Shown: positions 8,735 to 17,871, numbered from the stretch's first letter. The stretch is DNA of 64,000 nt from Pseudomonas sp. ok272 (GCF_900109995.1 NZ_FOCB01000002.1:226971-290970); one strand, 5' to 3'. Made by a program: numbers and translations. The notes: generated from the letters alone by a model not told the origin.

Positions 8735-8760
8735 ACAATTAACGAACCGGAGGCAACAAC

Positions 8761-9678
8761 ATGAGCAAGCGCATTAACTGGAGTGGCGTGTTCCCCGCCG
8801 TCACCACTCAATTCAACGATGACTTCTCGATCAACCTGGAAAAAACCCACCAGGTGATTTCCAACGTGATTCGCGATGGCGTCTCGGGCCTGGTGGTGTG
8901 TGGCTCGGTGGGGGAAAACACCTCGCTGAGCGCTGAAGAAAAAATCGCCGTCACCGAAGTCGCGGTCGACGCGTCCCGGGGCCGGGTGCCGGTGATCTGC
9001 GGTGTGGCCGAGTTCACCAGCGTGCAGGCGGCCAAGGTCGCCAACGCCGTGCGCAGGGTCGGTGTCGATGGCGTGATGCTGATGCCGGCGCTGGTCTACG
9101 GCTCCAAGCCATTCGAGACCGCCGAGCACTACCGCTACGTGGCCAAGAACGCCGACGTGCCGCTGATGGTCTACAACAACCCGCCGATCTATAAGAACGA
9201 CGTGACCCCGGACATCCTGATCTCCCTGGCCGACTGCGACAACGTGGTGTGCTTCAAGGATTCTTCGGGTGACACCCGCCGCTTCATCGACGTGCGCAAC
9301 GAAGTCGGCGACCGCTTCGTGCTGTTCGCCGGCCTCGATGACGTGGTGCTGGAGAGCATCGCCGTCGGCGCCGAAGGCTGGGTCTCAGGCATGTCCAACG
9401 TGTTCCCGAAAGAAGGCGAGACCATCTTCCGCCTCGCCAAGGCCGGGCGTTTCGCCGAGGCCATGCCGATCTACGAATGGCTGATGCCGATCCTGCACCT
9501 TGATGCCCGCGCCGACCTGGTGCAGTGCATCAAGCTGTGTGAAGCCATCGCCGGTCGCGGCAGCGCGCTGACCCGTCCACCGCGCCTGGCCCTGCCGCAC
9601 GCGGATCGCGAGTTCGTCGAACGCATCATGGCCAAGGCCCTGGCCAACCGTCCGCAGTTGCCGGACGTCGGTCTCTGA
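8761..9678 (+). CDS. lhpC: Delta1-pyrroline-4-hydroxy-2-carboxylate deaminase (DapA superfamily)
   Basis: This 305-residue class I aldolase-fold enzyme has the family's catalytic tyrosine (MVYNNPP, about residue 140) and Schiff-base lysine (CFKDSSGD, about residue 168). DapA-like proteins in hydroxyproline loci deaminate pyrroline-4-hydroxy-2-carboxylate to 2-oxoglutarate semialdehyde. The dehydrogenase that makes the substrate and the aldehyde dehydrogenase that uses the product are both in this locus, so this is preferred over dihydrodipicolinate synthase. A strong GGAGG precedes the ATG. Confidence 0.88.
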   Translation: MSKRINWSGVFPAVTTQFNDDFSINLEKTHQVISNVIRDGVSGLVVCGSVGENTSLSAEEKIAVTEVAVDASRGRVPVICGVAEFTSVQAAKVANAVRRVGVDGVMLMPALVYGSKPFETAEHYRYVAKNADVPLMVYNNPPIYKNDVTPDILISLADCDNVVCFKDSSGDTRRFIDVRNEVGDRFVLFAGLDDVVLESIAVGAEGWVSGMSNVFPKEGETIFRLAKAGRFAEAMPIYEWLMPILHLDARADLVQCIKLCEAIAGRGSALTRPPRLALPHADREFVERIMAKALANRPQLPDVGL

Positions 9679-9692
9679 GTGATTGCCTCTCT

Positions 9693-9778
9693 GTGGGAGC
9701 GAGACCGGCTTGCCGGCGATGGCGGCCTATCAGTCAAACCTGATGGCCTCATCGCCGGCAAGCCGGTCTCGCTGCCAC
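9693..9778. repeat. REP pair (REPIN), GCCGGC-core variant
   Basis: Forward REP (GTGGGAGCGAGACCGGCTTG type) and its inverse flank a short spacer between the deaminase and aldehyde dehydrogenase genes. Confidence 0.9.
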
Positions 9779-9817
9779 AGGGTCCGATTTCACCCTGCTT
9801 ACAACCGGAGCCCTTTC

Positions 9818-11389
9818 ATGCCCGATATCCTCGGCCACAACTACATCGGCGGCGCCCGTAGCGCTACCGGCAGTGTCACCCTGCACAGCCACGACGCCAC
9901 GACCGGTGAAGCCCTGCCCTACGCCTTCATCCAGGCCACTCCAGAGGAAGTGGATGCCGCCGCCCATGCCGCCGCCGCCGCTTACCCGACCTTTCGCAAC
10001 CTGCCGGCCACGCGCCGGGCCGAGTTCCTGGAAGCCATTGCCGCGCAACTGGATGCCTTGGGCGCAGACTTCGTCGCCCTGGTCACCCGGGAAACTGCCC
10101 TGCCCGGCGCGCGTATCCAGGGTGAACGCGCACGCACCAGCGGCCAGATGCGCCTGTTTGCCCAGGTGCTGCGCCGTGGCGACTTTTATGCTGCGCGTAT
10201 CGACCACGCCTTGCCCGAGCGTCAGCCGCTGCCTCGGGTCGACCTGCGCCAGTACCGGATCGGTGTCGGTCCGGTCGCGGTGTTTGGCGCCAGCAACTTC
10301 CCGCTGGCCTTCTCCACCGCCGGTGGTGACACCGCCGCCGCATTGGCCGCCGGGTGCCCGGTGGTGTTCAAGGCCCACAGCGGCCACATGGCAACCGCCG
10401 CATTCGTGGCCGATGCGATCCTTCGCGCCGCCGAGCAGACCGACATGCCCAAGGGTGTGTTCAACATGATCTACGGTGCGGGCGTCGGCGAGGCGCTGGT
10501 CAAGCACCCGGCGATTCAGGCGGTGGGCTTCACCGGCTCGCTCAAAGGCGGTCGCGCCCTGTGCGACATGGCCGCTGCACGGCCGCAACCGATTCCGGTG
10601 TTCGCCGAGATGAGCAGCATCAACCCGGTACTGGTCCTCCCCGAAGCGCTGCGCGTGCGCGGTGAACACATCGCCCGCGAGCTGGTCGCATCGGTGGTGC
10701 AAGGGTGTGGCCAGTTCTGTACCAATCCGGGGCTGGTGATCGGGATTCACTCACCCGAGTTCACGGCCTTCACTGCGCTGCTCGCCACGTTGATGAGCGA
10801 GCAGCCAGCGCAAACCATGCTCAATGTCGGAACACTGCGCAGCTACGAACGCGGCGTGTCGGCCTTGCTCGATCACCCTCACGTGACTCGCCTCGCGGGC
10901 CAGACTCAACACGGCAACCAGGCTCAGCCGCAGGTGTTCAAGGCGGCTGCCAGCGTGCTGCTCAAGGGGGATCCGCTGCTGCAAGAGGAAGTGTTCGGCC
11001 CAGCCACCGTCATCGTCGAAGTGGCCGATAAGGCTGAGTTGCAGCGCGTGCTCAACAGCCTCCACGGCCAGCTCACCGCAACGCTGATCGGCGAGGCGCA
11101 GGACCTGCAGGCACACAGCGACCTGCTGGTGCTGCTGGAACAGAAGGTTGGCCGGGTGCTGTTCAACGGCTACCCGACCGGCGTCGAAGTCTGTGATGCG
11201 ATGGTCCATGGCGGCCCCTACCCTGCGACCTCCGATGCGCGGGGCACCTCGGTTGGTAGCCTGGCCATCGAGCGTTTCCTGCGCCCGGTGTGCTACCAGA
11301 ACTGCCCTGACGCGCTGTTGCCCGACGCGTTGAAGAATGCCAACCCGCTGGGGATTGCGCGGTTGGTGGATGGCCGCATGACTCACTAA
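9818..11389 (+). CDS. 2-oxoglutarate semialdehyde (2,5-dioxovalerate) dehydrogenase
   Basis: A 523-residue aldehyde dehydrogenase. The catalytic cysteine is in GCGQFCTNPGL (about residue 302) and the general-base glutamate in FAEMSSINPV. The motif VFGASNFPLAFSTAGGDTAAAL and the divergence from classic ALDHs fit the type III alpha-ketoglutaric semialdehyde dehydrogenases of hydroxyproline operons, which yield 2-oxoglutarate. ATG 9818 has GGAG 8 bases upstream; the longer in-frame extension to 9683 runs through a REP element and is rejected. Confidence 0.87.
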   Translation: MPDILGHNYIGGARSATGSVTLHSHDATTGEALPYAFIQATPEEVDAAAHAAAAAYPTFRNLPATRRAEFLEAIAAQLDALGADFVALVTRETALPGARIQGERARTSGQMRLFAQVLRRGDFYAARIDHALPERQPLPRVDLRQYRIGVGPVAVFGASNFPLAFSTAGGDTAAALAAGCPVVFKAHSGHMATAAFVADAILRAAEQTDMPKGVFNMIYGAGVGEALVKHPAIQAVGFTGSLKGGRALCDMAAARPQPIPVFAEMSSINPVLVLPEALRVRGEHIARELVASVVQGCGQFCTNPGLVIGIHSPEFTAFTALLATLMSEQPAQTMLNVGTLRSYERGVSALLDHPHVTRLAGQTQHGNQAQPQVFKAAASVLLKGDPLLQEEVFGPATVIVEVADKAELQRVLNSLHGQLTATLIGEAQDLQAHSDLLVLLEQKVGRVLFNGYPTGVEVCDAMVHGGPYPATSDARGTSVGSLAIERFLRPVCYQNCPDALLPDALKNANPLGIARLVDGRMTH

Positions 11390-11420
11390 ACAACCGCCGG
11401 CCACAGGGGATCTGATTCCT

Positions 11421-11508
11421 GTGGGAGCGGGCTTGCTCGCGAAAGCGGTGGATCAGCATGCCAAGAGGCTGGCTGTACCAGCCTCTTCGTGAGCAAGCCC
11501 ACTCCCAC
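11421..11508. repeat. REP pair (REPIN), GGGCTTGCTCGC variant
   Basis: Forward and inverted REP arms flank a spacer. The spacer (11442-11475) is nearly identical to that of the pair at 11921-12007, so the two pairs are related by duplication. Confidence 0.88.
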
Positions 11509-11626
11509 CCTTGACCTTCACTTCAGTGAACACAATATTCGTGTACGGCGCTGATTCCTGTGGGAGCAACTGTCTTAGTCATGCCGCTCGTCACCGCCAT
11601 CGCGAGTAGGACTCTGGGTTGAGCCC

Positions 11627-11873
11627 GTAGGAACGAGGCTTGCCCGCGAACCGGCCAACCCATTCAACATCGATGTCGTCAGGCTTACCGCCTTCGCGGG
11701 CAAGCCTTAATGCCAGTCAGTTAAGGCGCCAAACCTGTGGGAGCGAGCCTGCTCGCGAAGACGGCAACACAGCCAACATCTCCGTTGACTGACCTACTGC
11801 TATCGCGAGCAGGCTCGCTCCCACGCGGGTTTCGCTTAACTGACTGGCATTAGGGCAAGCCTCGCTCCTACAA
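11627..11873. repeat. REP pair interrupted by a 145-bp inverted-repeat element
   Basis: The left arm (from 11627) and the right arm (ending 11873, CGCTCCTAC) would form an ordinary REP hairpin if 11708-11852 and one copy of the 10-base direct repeat GGGCAAGCCT (11698-11707 and 11853-11862) were removed. Confidence 0.85.
11708..11852 (-). mobile_element. 145-bp MITE-like element, copy A
   Basis: It begins TAATGCCAGTCAGTTAAG and ends with the exact reverse complement (18-bp terminal inverted repeats). It is flanked by a perfect 10-bp direct repeat (GGGCAAGCCT), as left by a DDE transposase. It carries no ORF; its body is a REP pair. Copies of the same length are at 46535-46679 (opposite orientation) and from 63870. 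Confidence 0.85.
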
Positions 11874-11920
11874 GGAATTGAGCTGCTCCCCGGATGTGTG
11901 TTCGCCGTGGACCAGGGTGG

Positions 11921-12007
11921 GTGGGCTTGCTCGCGAAAGCGGTGGATCAGCATGCCAAGAGGCTGGATGTGCCGGCCTCTTCGCCGGCAAGCCGGTCTCG
12001 CTCCCAC
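11921..12007. repeat. Mixed REP pair
   Basis: The left arm is of the CTTGCTCGC type and the right arm of the GCCGGC type, so the arms do not match well. The spacer resembles that of 11421-11508. Confidence 0.8.
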
Positions 12008-12025
12008 AAAGATGGTCAGCGTCTA

Positions 12026-13033
12026 TCAGGCGAGCAAGGCCTTGAGGTCGTGGTACAAAGCCTCGGGTATCTGTACCCCCTCCACCGCACTGCGCGCCCG
12101 CGCAGCATAGCGCCGCTGCGACGGCAAGCGTGCGCCCTGCCCCTCGATCCCCTGGAACATGCTTTCGGCCCGCGCCAGGTGCTGTTCGGTGGCATCCCCC
12201 AAGAAACGTCGTGGATCAAGGGCAATGATCAACTCGCCATGGTAAGGCGACGACTTGCTGCCCGCGTCGTAAGCCAGTGACTCGGCACTGGTCAGATCGC
12301 CGATCAAGGGGCCGGCGATCAACTCGACCATGGCCGCCAGCGCCGAGCCCTTGTGCCCGCCAAAGGTCAGCATCGCCCCGCTGTCGAGCACCACGTTGGC
12401 ATCGGTGCTCGGCTGCCCGTGGGCATCCACGCCCCAGCCCTCGGGAATCGCCTTGCCCGCACGTCGATGCAACTCGATGTCGCCCCGGGCAATGGCGCTG
12501 GTGGCGAAGTCGAAGACAAACGGATCGTTGCCCGCACGCGGCCAGCCAAACGCAATCGGGTTGGTGCCGAACACCGGCACGCGTCCGCCGGCAGGCGCCA
12601 CCCAGGCATGGCTCGGGGTACAGGCCAGCGCCACCAGGCCGGCGGCGGTCAGTTGCTCGATCTCCACCCACAACGCGGAAAAGTGCACGCAATGATTGAT
12701 CGCCAGCGCGGCAATCCCATTGGTCCGGGCCTTCTGTTCCAGCACCGGCAACCCGGCCTGGAACGCCAGTTGCGAGAAGCCGCCCGCGGCATCGACCCGC
12801 ACAATCGACGGCGCCTGGTCGATCACCTTGGGCTGCGCATCGGCCGACACCTTGCCGGCGCGCAGCGAATTCACGCAGCCCAGGATCCGGTACAAGCCGT
12901 GGGACGCACAGCCATCGCGCTCGCCGGCAATCACCGTGGCAGTCACTGCCTGGGCGTGGGCGGCGTTGAAGCCGTTGTGCAACAGGATCGATTCGGCCAA
13001 CTCGCGGGCTTCGATCAGGGACAGTCGGATCAT
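12026..13033 (-). CDS. dpkA: Delta1-piperideine/pyrroline-2-carboxylate reductase (Ldh_2 family)
   Basis: A 335-residue NAD(P)H-dependent reductase of the malate/L-lactate dehydrogenase (Ldh_2) family, with CVHFSALWVEIEQLTAAGLVALACT and GTNPIAFGWPR. The Pseudomonas member (DpkA) reduces pyrroline-2-carboxylate to L-proline and piperideine-2-carboxylate to pipecolate. Beside an AcnX dehydratase it completes a two-step cis-3-hydroxyproline to proline route. The start at 13033 is preferred because AAGGAG lies 9 bases upstream; an ATG two codons earlier abuts that site. Confidence 0.85.
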   Translation of the reverse strand: MIRLSLIEARELAESILLHNGFNAAHAQAVTATVIAGERDGCASHGLYRILGCVNSLRAGKVSADAQPKVIDQAPSIVRVDAAGGFSQLAFQAGLPVLEQKARTNGIAALAINHCVHFSALWVEIEQLTAAGLVALACTPSHAWVAPAGGRVPVFGTNPIAFGWPRAGNDPFVFDFATSAIARGDIELHRRAGKAIPEGWGVDAHGQPSTDANVVLDSGAMLTFGGHKGSALAAMVELIAGPLIGDLTSAESLAYDAGSKSSPYHGELIIALDPRRFLGDATEQHLARAESMFQGIEGQGARLPSQRRYAARARSAVEGVQIPEALYHDLKALLA

Positions 13034-13159
13034 GGTCATCTCCTTGAACAGACCGGTCAGACTGGCCCATTCCCGGGTCCACGGCTTGATCGCTTTAGCC
13101 CGAGGCGATGACGAATTCAGCATATCGCCCGACACGGCGCCCGCGCCAACAGCCTTGGT

Positions 13160-13285
13160 TTAAAGCTTCATGCCCACCGCCAGGCGGTTGAAAGCATTCA
13201 TCAAGGCCGCTGCCAATGTCAGGTCCGAGATCTCGACGTCGGTGAAGTGCGCTTTCAACGGCTCGTACAACTCGTCTGGCGCGCA
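13160..13285 (-). pseudogene. C-terminal remnant of a carboxymuconolactone-decarboxylase/AhpD-like protein
   Basis: About 41 codons, ending DLTLAAALMNAFNRLAVGMKL and a stop at 13160-13162. This is typical of the C-terminus of small AhpD-like (CMD) proteins, but no start or N-terminal half exists. It follows the stop of the VOC gene directly and in the same frame, as if a deletion had joined the VOC gene to the tail of a former neighbour. Confidence 0.6.
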
Positions 13286-13768
13286 TTATTTAGCGTTCAG
13301 CGCCGCTTCGATGGTCGCGATATCGATCTTGGTCATGTCCATCATGGCGTCGAACGCACGCTTGGCCGCGGCTCGATCAGGATCGGTGATGGCGGCCGTC
13401 AAGACACGCGGGGTGATCTGCCACGACAGCCCCCACTTGTCCTTGCACCAGCCGCACGCACTCTCCTGGCCGCCGTTACTGACAATCGCGTGCCACAGGC
13501 GATCCGTCTCGGCCTGATCGTCGGTCGCCACCTGGAAGGAGAACGCTTCGCTGTGCTTGAACATCGGCCCGCCGTTCAATCCAAGGCAAGGGAGGCCCAA
13601 GACCGTGAACTCGACCGTCAAGACATCGCCCAGCTTGCCCGCCGGGTAGTCGCCGGGCGCGTGATGAACAGCCTTCACGGCGCTGTCAGGGAATGTCTTG
13701 GCGTAGAAGGTGGCCGCGTCCAGCGCGGTGCCGTCGAACCAGAGGCAAAGGGTGTTTTTGCTGATCAT
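13286..13768 (-). CDS. VOC-superfamily protein (PhnB/glyoxalase-like)
   Basis: A 160-residue protein of the vicinal-oxygen-chelate fold, PhnB/'3-demethylubiquinone' type: begins NTLCLWFDGTALDAATFYAKTFPDS, with GLNGGPMFKHSEAFSFQV and WCKDKWGLSWQITP. These small cytosolic proteins are common and mostly uncharacterised; no substrate can be named. It reads toward dpkA, with only the broken gene tail between. Confidence 0.85.
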   Translation of the reverse strand: MISKNTLCLWFDGTALDAATFYAKTFPDSAVKAVHHAPGDYPAGKLGDVLTVEFTVLGLPCLGLNGGPMFKHSEAFSFQVATDDQAETDRLWHAIVSNGGQESACGWCKDKWGLSWQITPRVLTAAITDPDRAAAKRAFDAMMDMTKIDIATIEAALNAK

Positions 13769-14027
13769 CGTGATTCTCCAAAGGGGTGACTGAGCCTTAC
13801 ATTCTAGTCAGCTCAAGCGCCCCCTTTTTTAAAACCGACGATCAAACCGCTCTGCCCAGCTTCGCCGCGCTCCAGCGGCGGCCATGACGGAATGAGTCGA
13901 AAAAAACCTGCTCACCACGAGCAGGCAGACAACGTGATCGCACGCAATGAAGAACACCCTCGCTAGCGGTCTTAGCAGTGGTGGACATCACGCCGTTGAA
14001 CGCTAGGGGCAACGAGGAGGCGATTAA

Positions 14028-14135
14028 CCATTCACTGTGCCGATCCAAGACTTCGTCGTGCCAACCCAAGACTACAGCTATTGGGATATTGGCAAGGCGC
14101 CACGCGTGTACATCAACGTTCTCAAGTTGTTCTAG
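14028..14135 (+). pseudogene. Possible 3' remnant of an outer-membrane beta-barrel protein gene
   Basis: This open stretch ends YWDIGKAPRVYINVLKLF and a stop, directly followed by a hairpin terminator. A final strand with APR..Y and a terminal phenylalanine is the usual end of TonB-dependent receptors and other outer-membrane barrels. Nothing upstream in frame continues the protein (TAA at 14025-14027), so only the 3' end of a lost gene seems to remain. The family call is an inference from a short tail. Confidence 0.35.
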
Positions 14136-14143
14136 CGGATAAC

Positions 14144-14176
14144 AAAAAAACGCGGCTCTTTAGCCGCGCGTTGTTG
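14144..14176. terminator. Orphan hairpin terminator
   Basis: CGCGGCT (14151-14157) and AGCCGCG (14162-14168) form a tight hairpin with a run of A before it and a T-rich stretch after it. The seven-base A run would make it strong on the minus strand too. It sits 15 bases after the remnant gene tail. Confidence 0.7.
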
Positions 14177-14400
14177 TCACCACACGTTGTAATCCGAGGC
14201 CGCAGTTAGCAATAACTAGTAAACAACAATCATACGCAGCAGCATTCAATTATTACCCAACGATGTAACAACCTTACTTATTAAACCCAATAACACCTGG
14301 ATGACTGCTGTTGTTACCGTTGATCGCCAAATTATCTAGATAAAAAACGCTTTACGCAGCGTGCTCTAGTCTCAGCTCCAATCAGCCCGGAGTGATTGCT

Positions 14401-14565
14401 GTGACATTAGTTGACGAAAAAAAAATCCAGCGGCGCAAGGAAACCCGGCTATTCGTATTTCTCGTGGTCTGTCTGTTTCCCTTGCTATCCGTTGCCATCG
14501 TTGGCGGCTACGGGTTTATGGTCTGGTTCCTGCAAATGCTCTACGGCCCGCCTGGAACTCTCTAA
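14401..14565 (+). CDS. napE: Periplasmic nitrate reductase small membrane protein NapE
   Basis: 54 codons, below usual ORF length cut-offs. The protein has a charged N-terminus (DEKKIQRRKETRLF), then one long transmembrane helix (FLVVCLFPLLSVAIVGGYGF) and the tail QMLYGPPG, all typical of NapE. The start is GTG with GGAG (14389-14392) 8 bases upstream. NapE opens nap operons in Pseudomonas; its exact role in nitrate reduction is unclear. Confidence 0.88.
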   Translation: MTLVDEKKIQRRKETRLFVFLVVCLFPLLSVAIVGGYGFMVWFLQMLYGPPGTL

Positions 14566-14602
14566 CTGATAGTCCTCTTTCAGCGCTATTCGGAGTCAAC
14601 GC

Positions 14603-14863
14603 ATGGACGAAACCCTGCATATTGCCAGCCTGGTAGTACTTGCCCGACCTGAACTATTCGACGCCGTCAAAGCCAACTTGCGCTTATTGGATAACTTGGA
14701 GCTGCACCACGAAAGTACCGTCGGCAAACTGGTGGTGGTCCTTGAGGCCCGCCACGAAGATCAGATCCTTCAACGTATCGAGCAAATAAGCAATTTGCCG
14801 GGCGTACTGAACGCTGCGTTGATCTATCACGAACTCCTCGACCCTGCAGGAGACACCCAATGA
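14603..14863 (+). CDS. napD: NapA-specific chaperone NapD
   Basis: An 86-residue cytoplasmic chaperone that binds the Tat signal of NapA before export. The ferredoxin-like fold is suggested by [11 protein letters not shown]... and [36 protein letters not shown], typical of NapD. Its stop overlaps the napA start (ATGA). No napF lies between napE and napD, unlike the P. aeruginosa napEFDABC order. Confidence 0.92.
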   Translation: MDETLHIASLVVLARPELFDAVKANLRLLDNLELHHESTVGKLVVVLEARHEDQILQRIEQISNLPGVLNAALIYHELLDPAGDTQ

Positions 14864-17364
14864 GCATGACCCGCCGAGAATTCGTCAAGGCCCAGGCTGC
14901 GGCCATCGCGGCCGCCGCCGCAGGCCTGCCGATTGCCACGTCTGCCAGCAACCTGATTACCGAAGCCGACATGGTCACCCTGGACTGGAACAAGGCGCCC
15001 TGCCGTTTCTGCGGCACCGGCTGCAGCGTGATGGTCGCGACCCGGGACAACCGGGTGGTTGCCACCCATGGCGACGTCAAGGCCGAGGTCAATCGCGGGC
15101 TGAACTGTGTGAAGGGTTATTTTCTTTCCAAGATCATGTACGGCGTCGACCGCCTGACCCAGCCACTGCTACGCATGAAGAACGGTGAGTACGACAAACA
15201 GGGCGAGTTCCAGCCCATCAGTTGGGAAAAAGCCTTCGACATCATGGAGGCAAAGTACAAGCAGGCCCTGAAGAACAAAGGCCCCGAATCGATCGCAATG
15301 TTCGGTTCCGGGCAATGGACGGTGTGGGAAGGCTATGCCGCCAACAAGCTGATGAAGGCCGGCTTTCGCAGCAATAACATCGACCCGAATGCCCGTCATT
15401 GCATGGCCTCGGCGGTCATGGGCTTCATGCGTACCTTTGGTGCGGATGAGCCAATGGGCTGCTATGACGATATCGAAGCCACCGACGCCTTTGTGCTCTG
15501 GGGCTCGAACATGGCCGAGATGCACCCCGTGCTCTGGAGTCGGGTCACCGACCGGCGCCTGAGCCAGCCCCATGTAAAAGTCGCGGTACTGTCCACCTTC
15601 GAGCACCGCAGTTTCGAGCTGGCCGACATTCCGATGGTGTTCAAGCCGCAGACCGATCTGCTGATTCTCAATTACATCGCCAACCACATCATTGAAAGCG
15701 GCGCGGTGAACCAGGACTTCGTCAGCAAGCACACGCGCTTTGCCAAGGGCGCCGACGATATCGGCTATGGCTTGCGGCCGGACGATCCGCGGGAGAAACA
15801 GGCGAAGAATGCCGACAAGGCCAACACCTGGACCGACATCTCCTTCCAGCAATTCGCCGAGTTTGTAAAACCCTACACCCTGGAGCGAACGGCCAAGGAG
15901 AGCGGCGTCTCGGCGCAGCATCTCAAGAGCCTGGCCGAACTCTATGCCGACCCCAAACGCAAGATCGTCTCGTTCTGGACCATGGGCTTCAACCAGCACA
16001 CCCGGGGGGTATGGGCCAACAATTTGATTTACAACATCCACTTGCTCACTGGCAAGATCAGCGAGCCGGGCAACAGCCCATTCTCGCTGACCGGCCAACC
16101 ATCGGCCTGCGGCACCGCGCGTGAAGTCGGAACCTTCTCCCACCGCCTGCCCGCCGACATGGTCGTGACCAATCCCAAGCACCGCGCCACGGCGGAGAAA
16201 ATCTGGAAGCTGCCCGCGGGCACTATCCAGGAGAAAGTCGGTTTCCATGCAGTGCAACAAAGCCGCATGCTCAAAGATGGCGTGCTCAACGTCTACTGGA
16301 CCCAAGCCAGCAACAACATGCACGCCGGCCCGAACATCATGCAGGAAGTGCTGCCCGGCTGGCGCAATCCGGAAAACTTCGTGATCGTCTCGGACGTCTA
16401 CCCCACCGTGTCTGCCCAAGCCGCCGACTTGATCCTGCCCGCCGCCATGTGGGTCGAAAAGGAAGGGGCCTTTGGCAATGCCGAGCGTCGTACCCAGTTC
16501 TGGCATCAATTGGTGAGTGCGCCGGGCGATGCCAAATCGGACCTGTGGCAGTTGATGGAGTTTTCCAAGCGATTTACCACCGACGAGTGCTGGCCCGCCG
16601 AACTGCTGGCCAAGACACCGCAAAACAAAGGCAAGACCCTGTTCGAGGTGTTGTTCAAGAATGGTCAGGTCGACCAGTTTCCCGTCGAGCAAATTGAGGC
16701 CGGCTACAAGAACGACGAATCCAAGGCGTTTGGATTCTATGTACAAAAAGGCTTGTTCGAAGAGTACGCCCAGTTCGGCCGCGGCCACGCCCACGACCTG
16801 GCTGCCTTCGACCGCTACCACAGCGAACGCGGCCTGCGGTGGCCGGTGGTCGATGGCAAGGAAACCCGCTGGCGTTACCGCGAAGGGCTCGACCCCTACG
16901 TGGAGAAAGGCAGCGAAGTGCAGTTTTACGGTTACCCGGACAAGAAGGCGATCATCTTCGCCCTGCCGTACGAGCCACCAGCGGAAGTACCAGATGCCGA
17001 CTATCCGTTCTGGCTCAGCACCGGCCGGGTGCTTGAACACTGGCATACGGGCACCATGACCCAACGGGTGGAGGAGTTGTACAAAGCGGTGCCGGATGCC
17101 CTGGTGTATATGCACCCGGACGATGCCAAGGCCATGAATGCACGCCGTGGTAGCGAGGTCAAACTGATCAGCCGGCGCGGCGAGATTCGAGTACGCATCG
17201 AAACCCGCGGACGCAACAAGCCACCACGCGGCCTGGTGTTCGTGCCGTTCTTCGATGCCAACAAGCTGATCAACAAGGTCACGCTCGATGCCACGGACCC
17301 GATCTCCAAGCAGACCGACTACAAGAAATGCGCCATCCGCATCGAGTTAATCAGCGTGGCTTGA
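14860..17364 (+). CDS. napA: Periplasmic nitrate reductase catalytic subunit NapA
   Basis: An 834-residue molybdopterin (bis-MGD) oxidoreductase, close to the normal length. It has a Tat-like N-terminus ([20 protein letters not shown], residues 3-22; the twin arginine is RR at 5-6). The [4Fe-4S] cysteines are in CRFCGTGC, with the last in NCVKGYF. The molybdenum-ligand cysteine is probably in [11 protein letters not shown]. It reduces nitrate to nitrite in the periplasm, taking electrons from NapB. ATG 14860 overlaps napD; ATG 14866 is a close alternative. Confidence 0.96.
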   Translation: MSMTRREFVKAQAAAIAAAAAGLPIATSASNLITEADMVTLDWNKAPCRFCGTGCSVMVATRDNRVVATHGDVKAEVNRGLNCVKGYFLSKIMYGVDRLTQPLLRMKNGEYDKQGEFQPISWEKAFDIMEAKYKQALKNKGPESIAMFGSGQWTVWEGYAANKLMKAGFRSNNIDPNARHCMASAVMGFMRTFGADEPMGCYDDIEATDAFVLWGSNMAEMHPVLWSRVTDRRLSQPHVKVAVLSTFEHRSFELADIPMVFKPQTDLLILNYIANHIIESGAVNQDFVSKHTRFAKGADDIGYGLRPDDPREKQAKNADKANTWTDISFQQFAEFVKPYTLERTAKESGVSAQHLKSLAELYADPKRKIVSFWTMGFNQHTRGVWANNLIYNIHLLTGKISEPGNSPFSLTGQPSACGTAREVGTFSHRLPADMVVTNPKHRATAEKIWKLPAGTIQEKVGFHAVQQSRMLKDGVLNVYWTQASNNMHAGPNIMQEVLPGWRNPENFVIVSDVYPTVSAQAADLILPAAMWVEKEGAFGNAERRTQFWHQLVSAPGDAKSDLWQLMEFSKRFTTDECWPAELLAKTPQNKGKTLFEVLFKNGQVDQFPVEQIEAGYKNDESKAFGFYVQKGLFEEYAQFGRGHAHDLAAFDRYHSERGLRWPVVDGKETRWRYREGLDPYVEKGSEVQFYGYPDKKAIIFALPYEPPAEVPDADYPFWLSTGRVLEHWHTGTMTQRVEELYKAVPDALVYMHPDDAKAMNARRGSEVKLISRRGEIRVRIETRGRNKPPRGLVFVPFFDANKLINKVTLDATDPISKQTDYKKCAIRIELISVA

Positions 17365-17375
17365 GGAGAACCGCC

Positions 17376-17861
17376 ATGACCTTTCCAATCCTGCCTCTGG
17401 TCCTGCTGGCAATGCTGGGCACCGCGGTCGCCGCCGAGGTCAGCTACCCGCTGGATGCGCCGGCCCCGAACGGCCGTCGCCCCGGTGGCATCCTGACCCA
17501 GGACCAGCCTGCGCCCCCCATTGCCAGCGACGAAAACAAGGACCTGAAACGCGAACGCAACTACCCCGACCAGCCGCCGACGATTCCGCACAGCATTCGT
17601 GGCTACCAGATCGACAAATACGGCAACAAGTGCCTGTCCTGCCACAGCCGGGCCAACAGTGCGCGCACCCAGGCGACAATGATCAGCATCACCCACTACA
17701 TGGACCGCGACGGCCAGGCACTGGCTGCCGTTGCACCACGACGCTATTTCTGCAATCAGTGTCATGTGCCCCAGAAAGACGTAGCCCCGTTAGTGGGCAA
17801 CAATTTCGAGACCATCGACAAAATCCTGCAAGACGACGCCAACGCTGCGCAGAAACCTTGA
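17376..17861 (+). CDS. napB: Periplasmic nitrate reductase diheme cytochrome NapB
   Basis: 161 residues with an N-terminal signal peptide (hydrophobic run to about residue 20, ending GTAVAAE) and two CXXCH heme sites (CLSCH and CNQCH). It passes electrons from NapC to NapA. The start at 17376 follows a strong GAGGAGAA; the earlier in-frame start at 17328 lies within napA. Confidence 0.94.
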   Translation: MTFPILPLVLLAMLGTAVAAEVSYPLDAPAPNGRRPGGILTQDQPAPPIASDENKDLKRERNYPDQPPTIPHSIRGYQIDKYGNKCLSCHSRANSARTQATMISITHYMDRDGQALAAVAPRRYFCNQCHVPQKDVAPLVGNNFETIDKILQDDANAAQKP

Positions 17862-17871
17862 GGAGTGCGCC

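Larger units (their letters stand above)
11390..12025. other. Gene-free repeat island
   Basis: This 636-base gap between converging genes holds no credible gene. It contains a REP pair (11421-11508), a second pair interrupted by a 145-bp inverted-repeat element (11627-11873), a short conserved block (11892-11920) and a third pair (11921-12007). The apparent ORFs here are translated REP sequence. Confidence 0.85.
13769..14400. other. Gene-poor region before the nap operon
   Basis: This 632-base gap is more AT-rich than its surroundings, especially 14,200-14,400. It contains a short gene tail (14028-14135), a hairpin terminator (14151-14168) and the nap promoter region. I found no convincing FNR or NarL site by eye. 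The minus-strand ORF at 13842-14069 resembles nothing I know. Confidence 0.6.

Noticed and set aside
11390..12025. CRISPR array suggested by regularly repeated palindromes
   Set aside because: The repeats are REP palindromes in alternating orientation with non-uniform spacers, and no cas genes are present.
13160..13288. Programmed read-through of the VOC stop codon into the AhpD-like tail
   Set aside because: The joined protein would combine unrelated folds with half a domain missing; a deletion scar is simpler. Kept only as a pseudogene note.
13842..14069. 75-codon minus-strand ORF
   Set aside because: No recognisable domain, no ribosome site, and it overlaps the remnant tail on the other strand; probably chance.
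14310..14345. Possible FNR/ANR box before napE (TTGATcgccAAATT)
   Set aside because: The right half does not match ATCAA; only the left half fits, so it is not convincing.
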